DNA of 64,000 bases from Margaritifera margaritifera (GCA_029931535.1 JAQPZY010001128.1:124001-188000), one strand, 5' to 3'. Positions 11,867-23,181 are shown, numbered from the stretch's first letter. The notes: generated from the sequence alone by a model not told the origin. Program-made: numbers and translations.

Positions 11867-14264
11867 GCCCTGCCTATTACACGTCGTAAGTTGCATTGTT
11901 GCGACGCGGATCCTCGCGCAGGTAAAACTAAAAGTCGGTACATTGATACTGTATAAAAACGTGCACAATACCATCCGCTATAATCAGTAAAATTTAAATA
12001 AAGGCTACGAAACTACAGTGAAAAAAGTTATCTGAATCATAAAAATGTAATGTAAGTAAAATATAGACTTTATCATTATTTTGTTAATTATATGCCACAC
12101 ATTCCAAAATAATGAAGTCTGAATAAAAATAGCATTATAATATTGTTGTAAAAATCATAATTAAGTACATTTAAAATAGCAAGTAATTTAGTCATTATTA
12201 TTATTAAATAAGACAAAAAAACCCACCAAAAAACATATACACATGCATCCAAAATAAGTAATTATTCAAATAATAATTAAAATATTCAGATGACAATACT
12301 TTTTTCCCCAGATCAAAAATAAATACAAATAAAAATACAATTAATATTGTATAATAATGCTGATATTTTGTATCACAATTTGAAAATTAAGAAATTGAAT
12401 CAGATCGTAAAACAAATAATCTTAGTAATAATGATTTATATGTTTATCAGACATTTACACTTATATTTAGGAATTATTTGTATTTTCAACAACATCAATA
12501 AAAAAAAAACTTGTGAAGGTCAGATCATCTGAAATTAGAAATTAGCAAATAAAATTTAATTCTTTTCATGGTTCTTGCTCATAGCAAGTGCAAAGAAGTT
12601 ATTTTATCGCCTGCATTTTTTTTTTTTAAAGTGAGCATTTTTTGTACAGTGTATATAATGAATACAAATCGGATAATGGAATGTTTCTTTGGATTAATTC
12701 TTCTAGTAGTCGCTACTGAATATAACTAGACTTGAGGTATAATTTAAACATTTACATGATATATAAGAGCTTTTGTATGGTTTAGGAGATCATATTGAAG
12801 TACAAGGATTACAAACACACTTTTATCTTTTCTAAAAAAGTAGACTGCATGTGATAAATATGGGTAAATCCAACATTCAAATAAACAAAATAACTAAAGA
12901 AACCAAATAATAAACACCTATATTCATGTGAAAGTGGGAAAAAAAATGGTATTCGTAACATGTCTCATTACTTTTCCAAATAAATCAAAATGGAAAATGT
13001 AAAAATAAACAATACAAGTATTTGTTCCTAATAAATGCCTACCTGTAAAAGAAACTTTTTTTAGACTAACACATCTAAAAATATTATTTTTATGATTCCA
13101 GATTTGCATGAAGTATTTATTTTTCTCCAATATTTCTTGTGAAAAGTTCAACATAGTAATACTCTATATACTTTTTAAATTTTACTTTTTTTTTATTTCA
13201 TAGTTGTATTGTGCTGCTATTTTTGTGACAAAACAATATCAAATTAGTTTTAAAAAGGGTTCAACAAATGATAAAAGCACACAGAAATGAAGATGTTTAT
13301 GTAGCAGGGTGGATGTTACAAAGGCCTGAACAGGCAAAACAAATTGCTTGGTGGGGAGGTCGTCTTATTCTTACTGAAAACAACCACATCTGCACAAGAT
13401 GCAAGTATAATTTTGTGTGAATCTTTTTTTTTTTTACTATATTCATTTAATAACCATATATATAAAGCAAGTTTGATACTGTATTGTAGCAGTAATGCTA
13501 AAAACAAACCCAGTATAAATATCGTTGCCACCTCTACCAGCTCTTCAAGAGAGAGAACTGTCATACATTTCCGGTTGAAAATTAGCAGGGGGGTATGTTA
13601 AAATACAGCTCTATTCCCACTAAATGAAGAGAAGTCATAAAAATTCTCGACATTCCATATTTAGATACATAAATAAAACCTCTCCTGAGTGAGACCAGCC
13701 TCGATCCACACAGTTTCTGGATTTTTGCAGAAACTTTTCTCAGAGCTGTATCAAATTCTTACCAATACTGTACGGTTTAAAAGGAAACCTAATTGTTTCC
13801 TTTGCACAGATGATGACGTAAAATGTTCCCGCCATCCATAAAAAAATTCAATCAGAGATAAAAGAATGGGAGGCCCGTAAACAGGGGTAACCTCTCTGTA
13901 CAAAAATAGTAAGATGGTGGCATTCTGCCGATGGCGGCGCCCCCTGACTATGTTGTTATCATTATTAAATGAGTGGGCGTGTGCAATTCCACAACAGTGT
14001 TTTTATCATGGTCCCACATAATTTCATGAAAATTAATAGAATCTGAAATGTTTGATTGTGGTACAAAACATGTTTATAGCTTCAGTTTTTGTTTTTTTTT
14101 AGGACGAAGAATGAAAGCTATAGCAAGTCAAATTTATCAGCAGTCATCTGAGGAATACATATGTACCCACGTATTCATTTTCATGAAATCTAACACAAAT
14201 TTTGGACCTTAATTAAAACTGTTTCATATGTGTTTATAAACTATTTCTACAGAATATATCCATG
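11867..14264. other. AT-rich intergenic stretch without recognised genes
   Basis: Reading frames up to about 85 codons occur but show no recognisable motif or splice context. A GC-richer patch near 13905-13950 carries gatggtggcattctgccgatggcggcgcc, with two ATGGCGGC/GATGGTGG words resembling YY1-type sites, and might be a promoter relic. There is a poly-T tract near 13424-13436. Otherwise nothing is seen. Confidence 0.4.
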
Positions 14265-14372
14265 CAGGGCTGAGCATATTTTTTTTTCATCCACTAGTCC
14301 CGGACTAGTGACTTGGAAAATTTTACTTGCCCGATTTCAAAAATGAATAGTCCGGGATTTGCTCAGCCCTGA
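14265..14372. mobile_element. 108 bp mini-element with hAT termini
   Basis: This stretch begins CAGGGCTGAGCATATT and ends GGATTTGCTCAGCCCTG within 108 bp, with inner ctagtccc/gggactag words. It looks like a minimal end-to-end derivative of the hAT family present at 14265-15650 and 58657-60067. It may instead be just the true right end of the larger element next to a rearranged end. Confidence 0.55.
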
Positions 14373-14660
14373 AGATGATTAATAAGAACCTGCAAGTCTT
14401 CCCTCCCATATTTCAACAGAGCTGCCCTCTCATTAGGAAAGTGCCTGTAGTCAAATGCACCTAAAGCATCTCAAAGGTTCTGCTTATGTCTCTTTGGAGA
14501 AATAGCTACCGCACATTCAGTAGCAGTCTTACGTTTTATCCCTCCACTTTCAAAAAATGTTCCTTCTCCGAATTGCCCTTATTACCTTCCTTGCGAAATA
14601 ATTTAGCAAACATTTTATCCACAGAGTAACTATCGGCTTGCTTGACAACTACTTCTAAAG

Positions 14661-14978
14661 CAGTGTTTCTCAAACTTTTTTGTCTTGCGGCGCACCAGAA
14701 AGATCTAAAAATTTTCACGGCACGCCTGAAAAAATTTAACAATTTTTGTGGTGAAGAACTTATTTATTTTTACATATATATTTAATTTTAAATTTAATGT
14801 GAAGGATGTGCCTGCTTTCGAGAGCAAATCATATTGAAGCGAGGCTCATTTAATTTTTCGATATGTTCAAGGTTTCAAAACGCTAGCAATTTTAAATATT
14901 TTTCAAAACTCCCACGGCACACCTGCAAATCTCTTGCGGCACACTAGTGTGCCGCGGCACACAGTTTGAGAATCACTG
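14661..14978. mobile_element. Nested hAT-type MITE with 8 bp target-site duplication
   Basis: The 318 bp insertion starts CAGTGTTTCTCAAACTTTTT and ends CAGTTTGAGAATCACTG. Its inner arms hold gcggcgcacc and gtgccgcggcacac. It is flanked by TTCTAAAG at 14653-14660 and again at 14979-14986. The paralogous element at 59448 reads straight through as acttctaaagtgatcataac without an insert, giving a perfect empty site. An 8 bp duplication and CAG...CTG ends are the hAT signature. No coding capacity. Confidence 0.93.
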
Positions 14979-15763
14979 TTCTAAAGTGATCATAACATAC
15001 ATTTTCTGTTTTAAATACGAACAGAGACAGCTCATTAAGTAGTGTAATTGTTTTGCTTCAAATGCAATATCGCACGTGGAAGTTAATGATCTGTATAATC
15101 AATTCAAAATTAAAGAATCATTACTGTCATTTAATCAGTTCATAAAGGAAACCAACACTGATGTCGGTAAAGTACCTTTCATTAATTTAATTACACTGAC
15201 TCGGTGGATTAAAATCATAGTGAGCCGCTCATGAGGATCTGGCTTGAGTAAACACAATGCAACAAAGTCACTTAAAACACTGCTAATTCATCATACTGGC
15301 TTTCTTTTGTTTGATGTGTTTTGATTTGCCGATAATTTGGTCGCTTAGCTCAATATGCAGTCAAACGGTAACAGAACGTGTGCATATGCGAACATTATCA
15401 CTAACCTCATTTATGTGTTATACAGAATGTAAATGCATACATGAAGAGGGGTAGAATTAAGTATTCAGTACGCCCGGAGGGCATGATTGGCCAAATAAAG
15501 GTAGATATAGTGATTTAAGCAGGAAAATAAGGACTTGCCTGACTTTTTAAAAAAGCACTTGTCCCAAACTAGCGACATGGACAATTTTACTTGCCCGACT
15601 TCAAAAATGAATAGTCCGGAACGTTAGGCTATGGGATTTGCTCAGCCCTGCCATGTTTAAGTTATACTGAACTCAAGAAATAAAATAAAAATATTTGTAG
15701 TCACCATAATAAGGCTGAGATAACTCGATGGCCCTTTCCTATTACCAATGATGGAATGAAGTA

Positions 15764-15860
15764 TAACGGGGATGGTGCTGGCTTTAAAAAAGTTGTCGCC
15801 AAAAAAATCGCAAATCTCAATATTATGTTGCCAATTTTCAAAAAGTGTCGCCAAGCAAGG
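15764..15860. repeat. GTTGTCGCCAAAAAAATCGC repeat, also at 17683-17800
   Basis: The phrase gttgtcgccaaaaaaatcgc occurs at 15792 and 17705 in the same orientation. Each is followed by related tgtcgccaa words 40-60 bp further on. The right-hand copy ends next to cagggcgatccctg (about 17787-17800), which could be a transposon terminus. Together they may be parts of the hAT element whose N-terminal coding relic lies between them. This is inference. Confidence 0.45.
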
Positions 15861-16839
15861 AGTAGGTATTTTTCCATGTCTATTGATGTCGTAGGCATCG
15901 AAAATTGAAAAAGATAGAGTATTTATTACTTTATTGACAGCAAACAATACAATACCACAATATAACAGAATAAATCATTGCATGACTGTTTTGTATGCTT
16001 ATTTATAATGTTTTGCACTATTAAAATGTTGTTTCATAAAAATAATAAAATCGAATGTCACATGAGTATGCGTCGTGATTTTACGGCTGCCCACTTGCTG
16101 AATGCAGTTTCAAAGTCGAAGTTTCCTTCACATTCGTACTTGCTGATTCTCTCTCTTTGATGTACTTCAGACAAATTGGGTTGTTCCACTAAGTGTACTT
16201 TACCTATGCAAATTAGCCTAATGGGCTCTCCCTCAGCAGTGCTCAAAGGATTTGACTTGACACATCACCCTAGCTACTGTGAGCCAATTCAATAAATCTC
16301 TGAAAGGTGTCTGTTTATCTCTGACCGCCTTACCTTTTAATTGTCTTTAAACAGTTGTATAAACTGACCTACTTTTTATCATATTAAATGATACACTGTA
16401 TCCAGTTTATTACAGACTCAGTATTTGTAAATTTCTTGTGTCGGCTGAACAGTAGAATGTTAAGCTGCCTGTCTTAGCTAGACGAGAACCGTGTATATTT
16501 CAGTGTCATAGGGTCACAGGGGTGTGATTGATACATCCTGTCGTGTGCCTCAAAGCTTTATTATGTACATGTTTCAATATAGTTTTCTAAAGTTTCTGAA
16601 GACTACCGTTCAAGACTAGTTTTCTTTATAATATTTTCTTCTTTTTTTTTTTTGCCCGCACTGACACACAGATAATCAGCACACGGAAAATCGAGAGTAT
16701 GCCTCCTATGTGTATAGGATTTATTGAAAATAGTTGACCTCTTATAGGGCAACAAAGCCTTATACATGAATACATTTGCGTAAAATCAATTTATGTATGA
16801 GAATAAACGGTAACCTTGGAAATATTCAATCGGGATGGA

Positions 16840-17297
16840 CCTAATCGTTTGAATGTAAAATTCTTGAAGATTGTCCGAAAAGTATGAAACACATATCACA
16901 GAACATCAGTTTTAATTTTCTATCATATCTCAGCCACGGATGCCCAAATTTCCAACTGTCAAGAAATTTTCGGGATTTCGGCGTCCGTTCATCATGATGT
17001 GGTGTTGTACTTAAAGCATTACTGCCAGCTGCACTACAAGTAGATGATTTTGGACTGTCAGGTATAACATCTGTTTCAGTTACTGGGTTGTCGGATGCAC
17101 TTGCATCTTAATCCAAATGCTGTTAATTTTGTTAACTTAATCTTTTTATTTGTGATCAATCCTTTGTCCGTCCCAGCATATATGGCTGGTTAGAACTTTG
17201 GAATTGGCCCCTCATAAAAAGCCATTTTAAAAAGTCAGTTAACTTAATCTTAGGATGAGATGATGAACACGAAAAGTCTAACTTACGTTTACCCATT
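16840..17297 (-). pseudogene. hAT transposase N-terminal region (ZNF862/KIAA1586-like) relic
   Basis: On the minus strand a frame from about 17107 to 16863 reads RKFLDSWKFGHPWLRYDRKL followed by KLMFCDMC. This is the characteristic W-x-F-PWL and MFC-x2-C start of the TTF-type zinc finger in ZNF862/KIAA1586-like hAT transposases. It is preceded by a Ser/Thr/Pro-rich linker. A frame upstream from 17297 begins MGKRKLDFS and runs to about 17215 before a frame change. No catalytic or hATC region continues in frame. It is a fragment of a different hAT copy from the one at 14265. Family assignment is from motif recognition; the frame breaks are seen directly. Confidence 0.68.
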
Positions 17298-17977
17298 ACA
17301 GTATATAGTTCTGATTGAGACTGAATTTTATTTTTCATTTACTTTGTATTTATACAGAACGATTGGGGCTTCGAAGGTAATCAGTTTTCTTTGAAGTTTC
17401 AGCAATTTTTTTTTATTTTTATTTTTTCTGGTACATTTCCCCCCCCCCCCCAAAAAAAAGGATTAGCGGTCGTTTGGTCGATTGTAGCTAGTCCGGTAGC
17501 ATGACTATTGGAGTGTATCACCGCGTACAGTACTCAGGACAGATGTCAGCATAAGCGGTCAATATGAACAATGGATTTGTTTATGTAACAATAGATAGAT
17601 TCCGGTGCATTGTATACCCAAGTTTGCAGCTTCCTTTCATGGTGCCTTTGAATTCCTCCACTCCAAACCTAGGATTGTTTATACAAGTTTTAACAGCCAA
17701 AAATGTTGTCGCCAAAAAAATCGCCAGATGGTATATTTTGTCGCCAATCAGGAAAAAAAATCGCAATTTGTGACATTGGCGATGCACAGGGCGATCCCTG
17801 GTATAATATTGGGAACATATTGAAAAAGCATTCTTAAACTCCTGCACACTTCACATTTCTCACAATGCCATTAACTATCTTTCTCTCGCACACACTGATA
17901 CATAAGAACATACCTATACACCCTTGTACTAAAAATAATATACACGTGTGTGTGTGTGTATATGTATATATATCCAT

Positions 17978-18780
17978 GATATTTTAAGGTGTCATATTTG
18001 TGTTGAAACATTTTCAACAGAAACTTTGTCCCATGTATTTTGGTATACGTATATTCAATATTTACTATAAGGCCACAAAAAAAATGTGTGTTTCCTATTG
18101 CACTGGTTTTAAAATTGAGGTAGGCAGGTAGTTTTTTTTTTTTTTTAAAATTATATATAAATCAAATAATATTTCAAGCGCTTTGAAGTACTGGGCAAAA
18201 CTGGCTCAATTAGATGCACTAATCAATTTCAGCAATGTGATTTTTGGGGTGGGGTGGGGAAAAAGAGCTAGGGTCGGCAACGAGAAACGGACGGTTGGCC
18301 AACTGGAAACACATTTTTGTTGTTGGTCTAACATGTTTTCAGTGCTCCCTTTTTTGTTGTTTTCATTGGTTCCTAATATGTGAGTATTAAGATGTCTTCT
18401 GTTTATCTATATACTGGTCTATCCATCTAAAAATCTTCTAATATCACAAAAGTCCATATCACCTAAACAGATTTTGTATACTTGGTTTTGTGTCTCTAAA
18501 TTGTGTACCAAATGAGAATGCATGTTGTATGTACGTGTGCGTGTGTTCTTTATTTTCTCTTTTGTGTATATTATATCTATTGTCCTTAGATTATCTAATA
18601 ACCCAAAATGTTTGAGAGTTGTCATTGGGATGGTGTTCTCCAACCTTGTGGTCAATCTATTATGGGTAAGAAAAAAAAAACTTGCTTTACCTCCAGGGCG
18701 ACTTGTTTTCTAAGTCGGATTGTTTAGTCACACAGCCAAATTAAAGAATTTTGAACAATGATCTACTTCAACTATAGTTA
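17978..18780 (-). repeat. Inverted second half of the third tandem unit
   Basis: Reverse complement of the part of the ~1.95 kb unit lying after caacaaaac|taactatag, matching about 3740-4330 and 5660-6250. It includes the reverse of the MLYVRV frame (18522-18713) and the phrase gtgttgaaacattttcaacag near 18000. About 250 bp of unrelated sequence (roughly 18075-18330, with gggtcggcaacgagaaac) replaces part of it. A (GT)n tract at about 17945-17960 lies just beyond. Confidence 0.85.
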
Positions 18781-19837
18781 CGGCTAAAACACGGTATTGG
18801 TGCTGATAAAGGAATTTTCATGTTATATGCATGAAATAGAAAAATTAAACAAGATATGAACCAATTTTAAAGATTGGTAAGCCTGGCATATACCTCTCTT
18901 TCCTGAAAATTTCAAGAGGTTAGTGTAACCCATTGTTGAGATATGCATGGAAACAAGCTCTAAAAATGGCCATTTTTGAGCGTTATGTAGTCTCACTCGA
19001 AAAAAGCTTGAATATAAAATAGAGAATTCTCTAAATATCATACTGAAATTATGCATTTATTGGTCTGGTTTTATGCGGAATTCTATCCTGCAAATATTGC
19101 TTCTTGAATTAAAGAAATCGGTAAAATATTATGGATTTTATAAGCAAAATACCGTCAGTAGAAGTTTTGTTTCAACACTGAAATTCAAACACTAATCTGT
19201 TGTTATATGCCAACATTTTGTACAAAATAACATTCATTATAACTTTTATTGACATCTAGAACTCGACTTTATATTATAATAAGTAGTAAAACCATTTAAA
19301 TCACATGGCTAGCCAAGATATTCGATTGAGAGCTTGTTCTTTGTCAAACTTTCCAGTTCTAAATTTTGTAGTGTCTGTAACCTTTACAAGTTTATATGGC
19401 AATAATTTTGTTGTTTCATTATGGAAAAGTATAAATCCTACAAAGGCTCATGTGTATCCATGTGATGTCTAAGTTGGCCAAAATTGGTGGTGCTGTATTG
19501 TACCATTAAAAAACAGCAACTCAATAAAAAAAGTTACAGACACTACACAAACAGGTATAAAAATGAAAGATAAAAGTATTGTTCTACTTGTCATTAAAAC
19601 ATTGTTTTTCTCAATAGAAAGTTCCATCTTATGTGATGTAATGTTGCATCATCTATTTACCTCTGCAGCCAAGAGCAAAAAAGTGATGCAATAACTCTCT
19701 TGATTGAATATTGCATCATTCTTGCAGCACTGTCTGTTTGAGTAATTTACTACAAGACAATGTAACCTGAATTTCTTATCCTAGAAGAAGCTGCCTAATT
19801 ACTTTTTCTGTTCTTTACCATGGTACATCCCTAAGAC

Positions 19838-21142
19838 ATGGGAAGACGACAAAAGCAAACCTCTGGGAACAACTCTGGTAAGTTTGTATTGAATGGTAAA
19901 CCACACTCTTAAATTGTAGTGTCTGTAACCAATATCCCCTTTTTATACTGTCTATGACTTTATCCCTGTTTTTTTTTAAAAAAATGAAGCCAAATTATGT
20001 TTCCTATTACAGTATTGATGTGTAAGGCTAAATTTTGACATATTGTCTGTCTGCAATTTGTAATATTTTGGTATATTTATAGTTTCTTTCATCTAGATTT
20101 CTGATAACAGGCAACATTTTCAGTGATTTCTTACAATATGCAATTGAAACTGAGTATTTTTGCATTCCATATCATTAGACTAGTAAATTCAAACAGAAAT
20201 ATTATGAGAATTCAATGAGCTCAGACTTAGTATTGGATACATTGCTGATATTGTCAAATGGTTACAGACACTACTAGACATGTGAATTGACCCGACTGTT
20301 GTTTACATTATTAAGGAAAGTGTGCAATCATTGTAAATGCTAGAACATTGAATAATCATCAGGTTTTATGCTATTTCTTTTTCAATCAGATACTTTTCTT
20401 TAAGAATCTACAGGTTATTCCAGTTTGCTTATGTATGAAAGCATATTGCGTACTCATTACAAGTATGTTTTGTAAAGTCTAAATTTCATCCGTATACATA
20501 GAGGAACAAAAATGAGAATGAAGTTGTTTGCTTTTAGGAAGCAAAGATAAGCCAGAAGAAGATGAACAGAAGATTAAAGCTAGAAGGGAGAAGACGAGGC
20601 TAAAGGTACAAGCCTGGAGAAAAAAACAGAGGGAAAATAAGGCGAAACATGAGGAGCTAAAAAGGGTTGATAGAGAAAGAAGAAAAGATGCAAGACTACT
20701 AAAAAAACAGCAATCACTTTCCGACTCAAATCTTCAACAAGAATTAAGAAGGAAAAAACGTGAAGAAATGAAAAGGTATCGCCAGAAAAAGAAAGAAAAA
20801 GCAGCCCTGGCAATATCGGTTAATAAGAGTGTTGATTTAAGAAGTCCGAAAACTGCTGAATTAAGTAGAAAGAAGAAAGAAGCTGTGAAAAGAACCCAAG
20901 CATGGAGAATGCGTATCAAACTGAATGAAAGTATACAGCAAGAGTGTATTCAGACTGATTGTGAAATAGGAAATACTGGGTCAGCCAGAGATTCACCAAT
21001 GAATAAAGTGTTACCTAAAGCAACTCTGTACAGACAATTAAAAAAGGTAAAGGAAGTATTACCAAATACCCCAAAGAGAAAAGCAGTCATCATAAGTAAA
21101 TTAATTGAACACTGCAAGGTACAAGAAAATTACATGCTGTAA
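19838..21142 (+). CDS. Lys/Arg-rich N-terminal protein of transposase-like family (two exons)
   Basis: Exon 1 (19838-19877) encodes MGRRQKQTSGNNS and ends at a gtaagt donor. Intron 19878-20537 ends tgcttttag. Exon 2 (20538-21142) continues in frame with GSKDKPEEDEQ. The product, about 215 residues, is extremely basic. It carries repeated blocks such as VQAWRKKQRENK, KRYRQKKKEK and RTQAWRMR, and ends with LPKATLYRQLKKVKEVLP then PKRKAVIISKL. I recognise this as the N-terminus of a large family of uncharacterised metazoan proteins that continue into a catalytic-looking centre. Here a stop follows HCKVQENYML. HCK|gtacaag could be a splice donor relic. The basic region is expected to be nuclear and DNA-binding; that is inference. 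Confidence 0.75.
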
Positions 21143-21144
21143 AG

Positions 21145-21810
21145 TCAGGAAGCAATGATTATGAACTGAGCATAAGAAATCTGAGCTGTTATTGTGAGCA
21201 ATGCATGAAGGTTGACGGGAGATGCAACTTCAGCGAAAATGTTAATGCCTGGGAAATGAGAAAGTTAGTACTCAATAAAGATAATTTAAGTCAGAAAGGA
21301 AAACAACTTAAAGACAAGAATCCATCAACAATAGAAAATAATGACAAGAAAAGAAAACAAGGAAGTAACCAGAAAGATCATAACTCAGCAACAAGCGAAA
21401 AGCCTAATAAGAAACGGAAGTCAACAGAAAGACAAAACATTGTGACAAAGAAGATCAAAGTTGACAAAAAAGCACCAACCAACACAGAGAAACCAATAGA
21501 GAAATACCACCCTGGAGAATTTGTTGCTGTAGGACTTAAGCCAAAGAAGGGACCTCTAGATGTATACTTAGCAGAAGTAATTGACATTCTTCATAACGAA
21601 GTTAGACTTAAATACATGAGAAAGTCTGGCAACATGTATGTTTGGCCTGAAAAAGATGATTATTCACAAGAGGCTCTAGATGCTATCTTGTACAGGGTAA
21701 AAGCTCCACAAATAGTCAATGAAAGGGGTCATTTCAAGTTTAATGCAGCTGAATTGTCTAAGCTCAAGTCAAATCTGGAAAAAAATCATAAGCACTTCTA
21801 TTTGAAATGA
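21145..21810 (+). CDS. C-terminal SH3/Tudor-like part of the same transposase-like family
   Basis: The frame opens at 21145 without an ATG: SGSNDYELSIRNLSCYCEQC, then MKVDGRCNF. The first ATG is 21205. The CYCEQC...C segment followed by N-x4-W is the cysteine motif that precedes the C-terminal domain in this family. A Lys-rich linker leads to HPGEFVAVGLKPKKGPLDVY, AEVIDIL, VRLKYMRKSGNMYVWPEK and ILYRVKAPQIVNERGHFKF. This is the SH3/Tudor-like barrel seen at the ends of such proteins. Frame and lack of initiator suggest this was the last exon, joined to the N-terminal exon by a deletion of roughly 500 codons of the centre. Whether it is translated on its own is unknown. Confidence 0.7.
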   Translation, partial: SGSNDYELSIRNLSCYCEQCMKVDGRCNFSENVNAWEMRKLVLNKDNLSQKGKQLKDKNPSTIENNDKKRKQGSNQKDHNSATSEKPNKKRKSTERQNIVTKKIKVDKKAPTNTEKPIEKYHPGEFVAVGLKPKKGPLDVYLAEVIDILHNEVRLKYMRKSGNMYVWPEKDDYSQEALDAILYRVKAPQIVNERGHFKFNAAELSKLKSNLEKNHKHFYLK

Positions 21811-22739
21811 CAATATAAAGTCAAGGTTTAATGTGTAGTGTCTGTAACCTTAAGATCAATCACATATGGGTCTGTGTTTGAGTCAGCACCTTGGGTTGAA
21901 CAATACTTTAGTGACTATGATTTATTGAACATTCATTATACTTCAATATTTTACTCTTACAAACACTATTTAGTATTAAACTTTCAAGTGCTATTTACCA
22001 GTTCATAATTTTAACACAAGTATTGGACATATACCTGTTACAATGTGGTTTTATCATTTTATTAACTAATCAACATTCATTTAATGAATAATTCTAGTCA
22101 ATGTGTTCATGTTGAATTATTTTTGAAGTGAATTTTATGGAGATATGTATGGTTCTGCAGCTGTATTGAAATGCTATAGTTTTGTAGTGTCTGTAACCAA
22201 TTTTATGGACAATGTACTTCTGACTCTTATGGAAGTTTGCAATACTTTTGGCCAGTATTAATGATTTTGTTTGTTTAAATATTCTTCTTGGTGTTAGATA
22301 AATGCCTAAATAAGATTATTCTATGTCTTTTATGTTTGTTATGCAAAAGTTTCATGGTTAGGTTTTTTTTCTTAGTGATACCTTTGTCATAGATGTTTTG
22401 ATTTTGTTATTAAGTTGTTTACCACTTCCAGTTATGTTGTTTACTTTAAATGTTGATATCCTGTTACTGATGTTACTGTGAAAAAAAATAAAGTTTTAAA
22501 GTTTTCATGCTGTTTTTCTTGCATGTTATACACCAAGTGTAGTGTCTGTAACTGTTGTTATACCAATGAATTGAAATAATGGTTAAACAAAATCGCATGC
22601 ATGTTCAAGCTAAATCTAACTTGATCTGACTAGGGGACACCCTAGGGTATATAATGAGCTTCATTGAAATGTTCTATCAAACATTTCAATTTTTTAAGTG
22701 AGTGAGACTACTCTCAGCACCAATACCGTGTTTTAGCCG

Positions 22740-23180
22740 TATATATAACAACGCCATTATCTCGAGTAAAATCGGGGTTTGTTTCATTAAATGCAGATTT
22801 GAACACACCTGTGAAATAATGAGAAATATCATATTTTAAACAAATGTAAATATCACTTTTAAATCCAAGAAGAAACTTAGTAATATTTCACATGGTCCGA
22901 ATCAGGCTGGCATTTGTACGTCGTTAGTCCAATTAGATTTTTCCACGAAAATGGCGTCCCTCAACAGACATTTACCCAGTGTACACTTCATATTTAAAGA
23001 CAATATCAGAAGATATAATACATTACTTTCTTTAGAAGGTTAGATGCTCTCCCTCTCTGTATTCAAATTATATTTCACTTTCAGCCTTTCCACCTCACAA
23101 TGAGGGATGTGATCATCAAGTGCAACAAAATCACTACTTACTTACTTATTTGGATTAGACTTGAGTGCTTCCATTCTGGT
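22740..23180. other. Intergenic stretch right of transposon copy 2
   Basis: No gene recognised. A word aaaatggcgtccc near 22950 resembles a YY1/initiator-type site. Before the inversion this flank adjoined the sequence now at 11537. Confidence 0.35.
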
Positions 23181-23181
23181 A

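Larger units (their letters stand above)
14265..15650 (-). mobile_element. Internally deleted hAT element, copy 1
   Basis: The ends CAGGGCTGAGCATATT (14265) and ATTTGCTCAGCCCTG (ending 15650) are hAT-like terminal inverted repeats. Much of the interior (about 14490-15625) is nearly identical to 59269-60067 in the second copy. Minus-strand coding remnants include an N-terminal piece (KLFRKEGNKGNSEKE) and, around 14490-14378, a frame reading ALGAFDYRHFPNERAALLKY, typical of the mid-part of hAT transposases. A 318 bp MITE interrupts it at 14661-14978. A second terminal-repeat pair at 14265-14372 could be a separate mini-element placed at the end. Confidence 0.75.
11537..18780. other. 7.2 kb segment inverted between two transposon copies
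   Basis: The right end of this segment (about 17978-18780, read in reverse) continues exactly where tandem unit 3 is interrupted at 7570. The undisturbed unit reads caacaaaactaactatagttg near 3731 and 5650. The part before the break is on the left of copy 1, and the part after it lies reversed, immediately left of copy 2. This is the pattern expected from homologous recombination between two inverted transposon copies flipping everything between them. Confidence 0.82.
19368..22552. repeat. Seven dispersed copies of the 14-mer GTTACAGACACTAC in transposon copy 2
   Basis: As GTAGTGTCTGTAAC: 19368-19381, 19916-19929, 21835-21848, 22184-22197 and 22539-22552. As GTTACAGACACTAC: 19533-19546 and 20261-20274. 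Positions and orientations mirror those of copy 1. Four lie upstream of or in the first intron of the gene and three downstream. Three spacings are close to 350 bp (19916 to 20261, 21835 to 22184, 22184 to 22539). Likely a recognition site; the partner protein is unknown. Confidence 0.88.
18781..22739 (+). mobile_element. TIR DNA transposon, copy 2 (non-autonomous, 3959 bp)
   Basis: It starts CGGCTAAAACACGGTATTGG and ends with the complementary CCGTGTTTTAGCCG at 22739. The terminal repeats match over 26 bp and diverge right after GGTGCTGA. TA precedes and follows the element. The coding part (19838-21810) is intact apart from the missing catalytic region. About 1.05 kb of non-coding DNA precedes the gene and 0.93 kb follows it. 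A second sub-terminal word, tagtctcactc, occurs near 18990 and in reverse near 22705. Near identity to 7574-11536 implies recent movement or gene conversion. Confidence 0.92.

Noticed and set aside
8725..21587. Antisense frames inside both transposon copies (e.g. MSITSAKYTSRGPFFGL)
   Set aside because: They lie opposite the well-supported coding exons and reflect codon bias of the sense strand.
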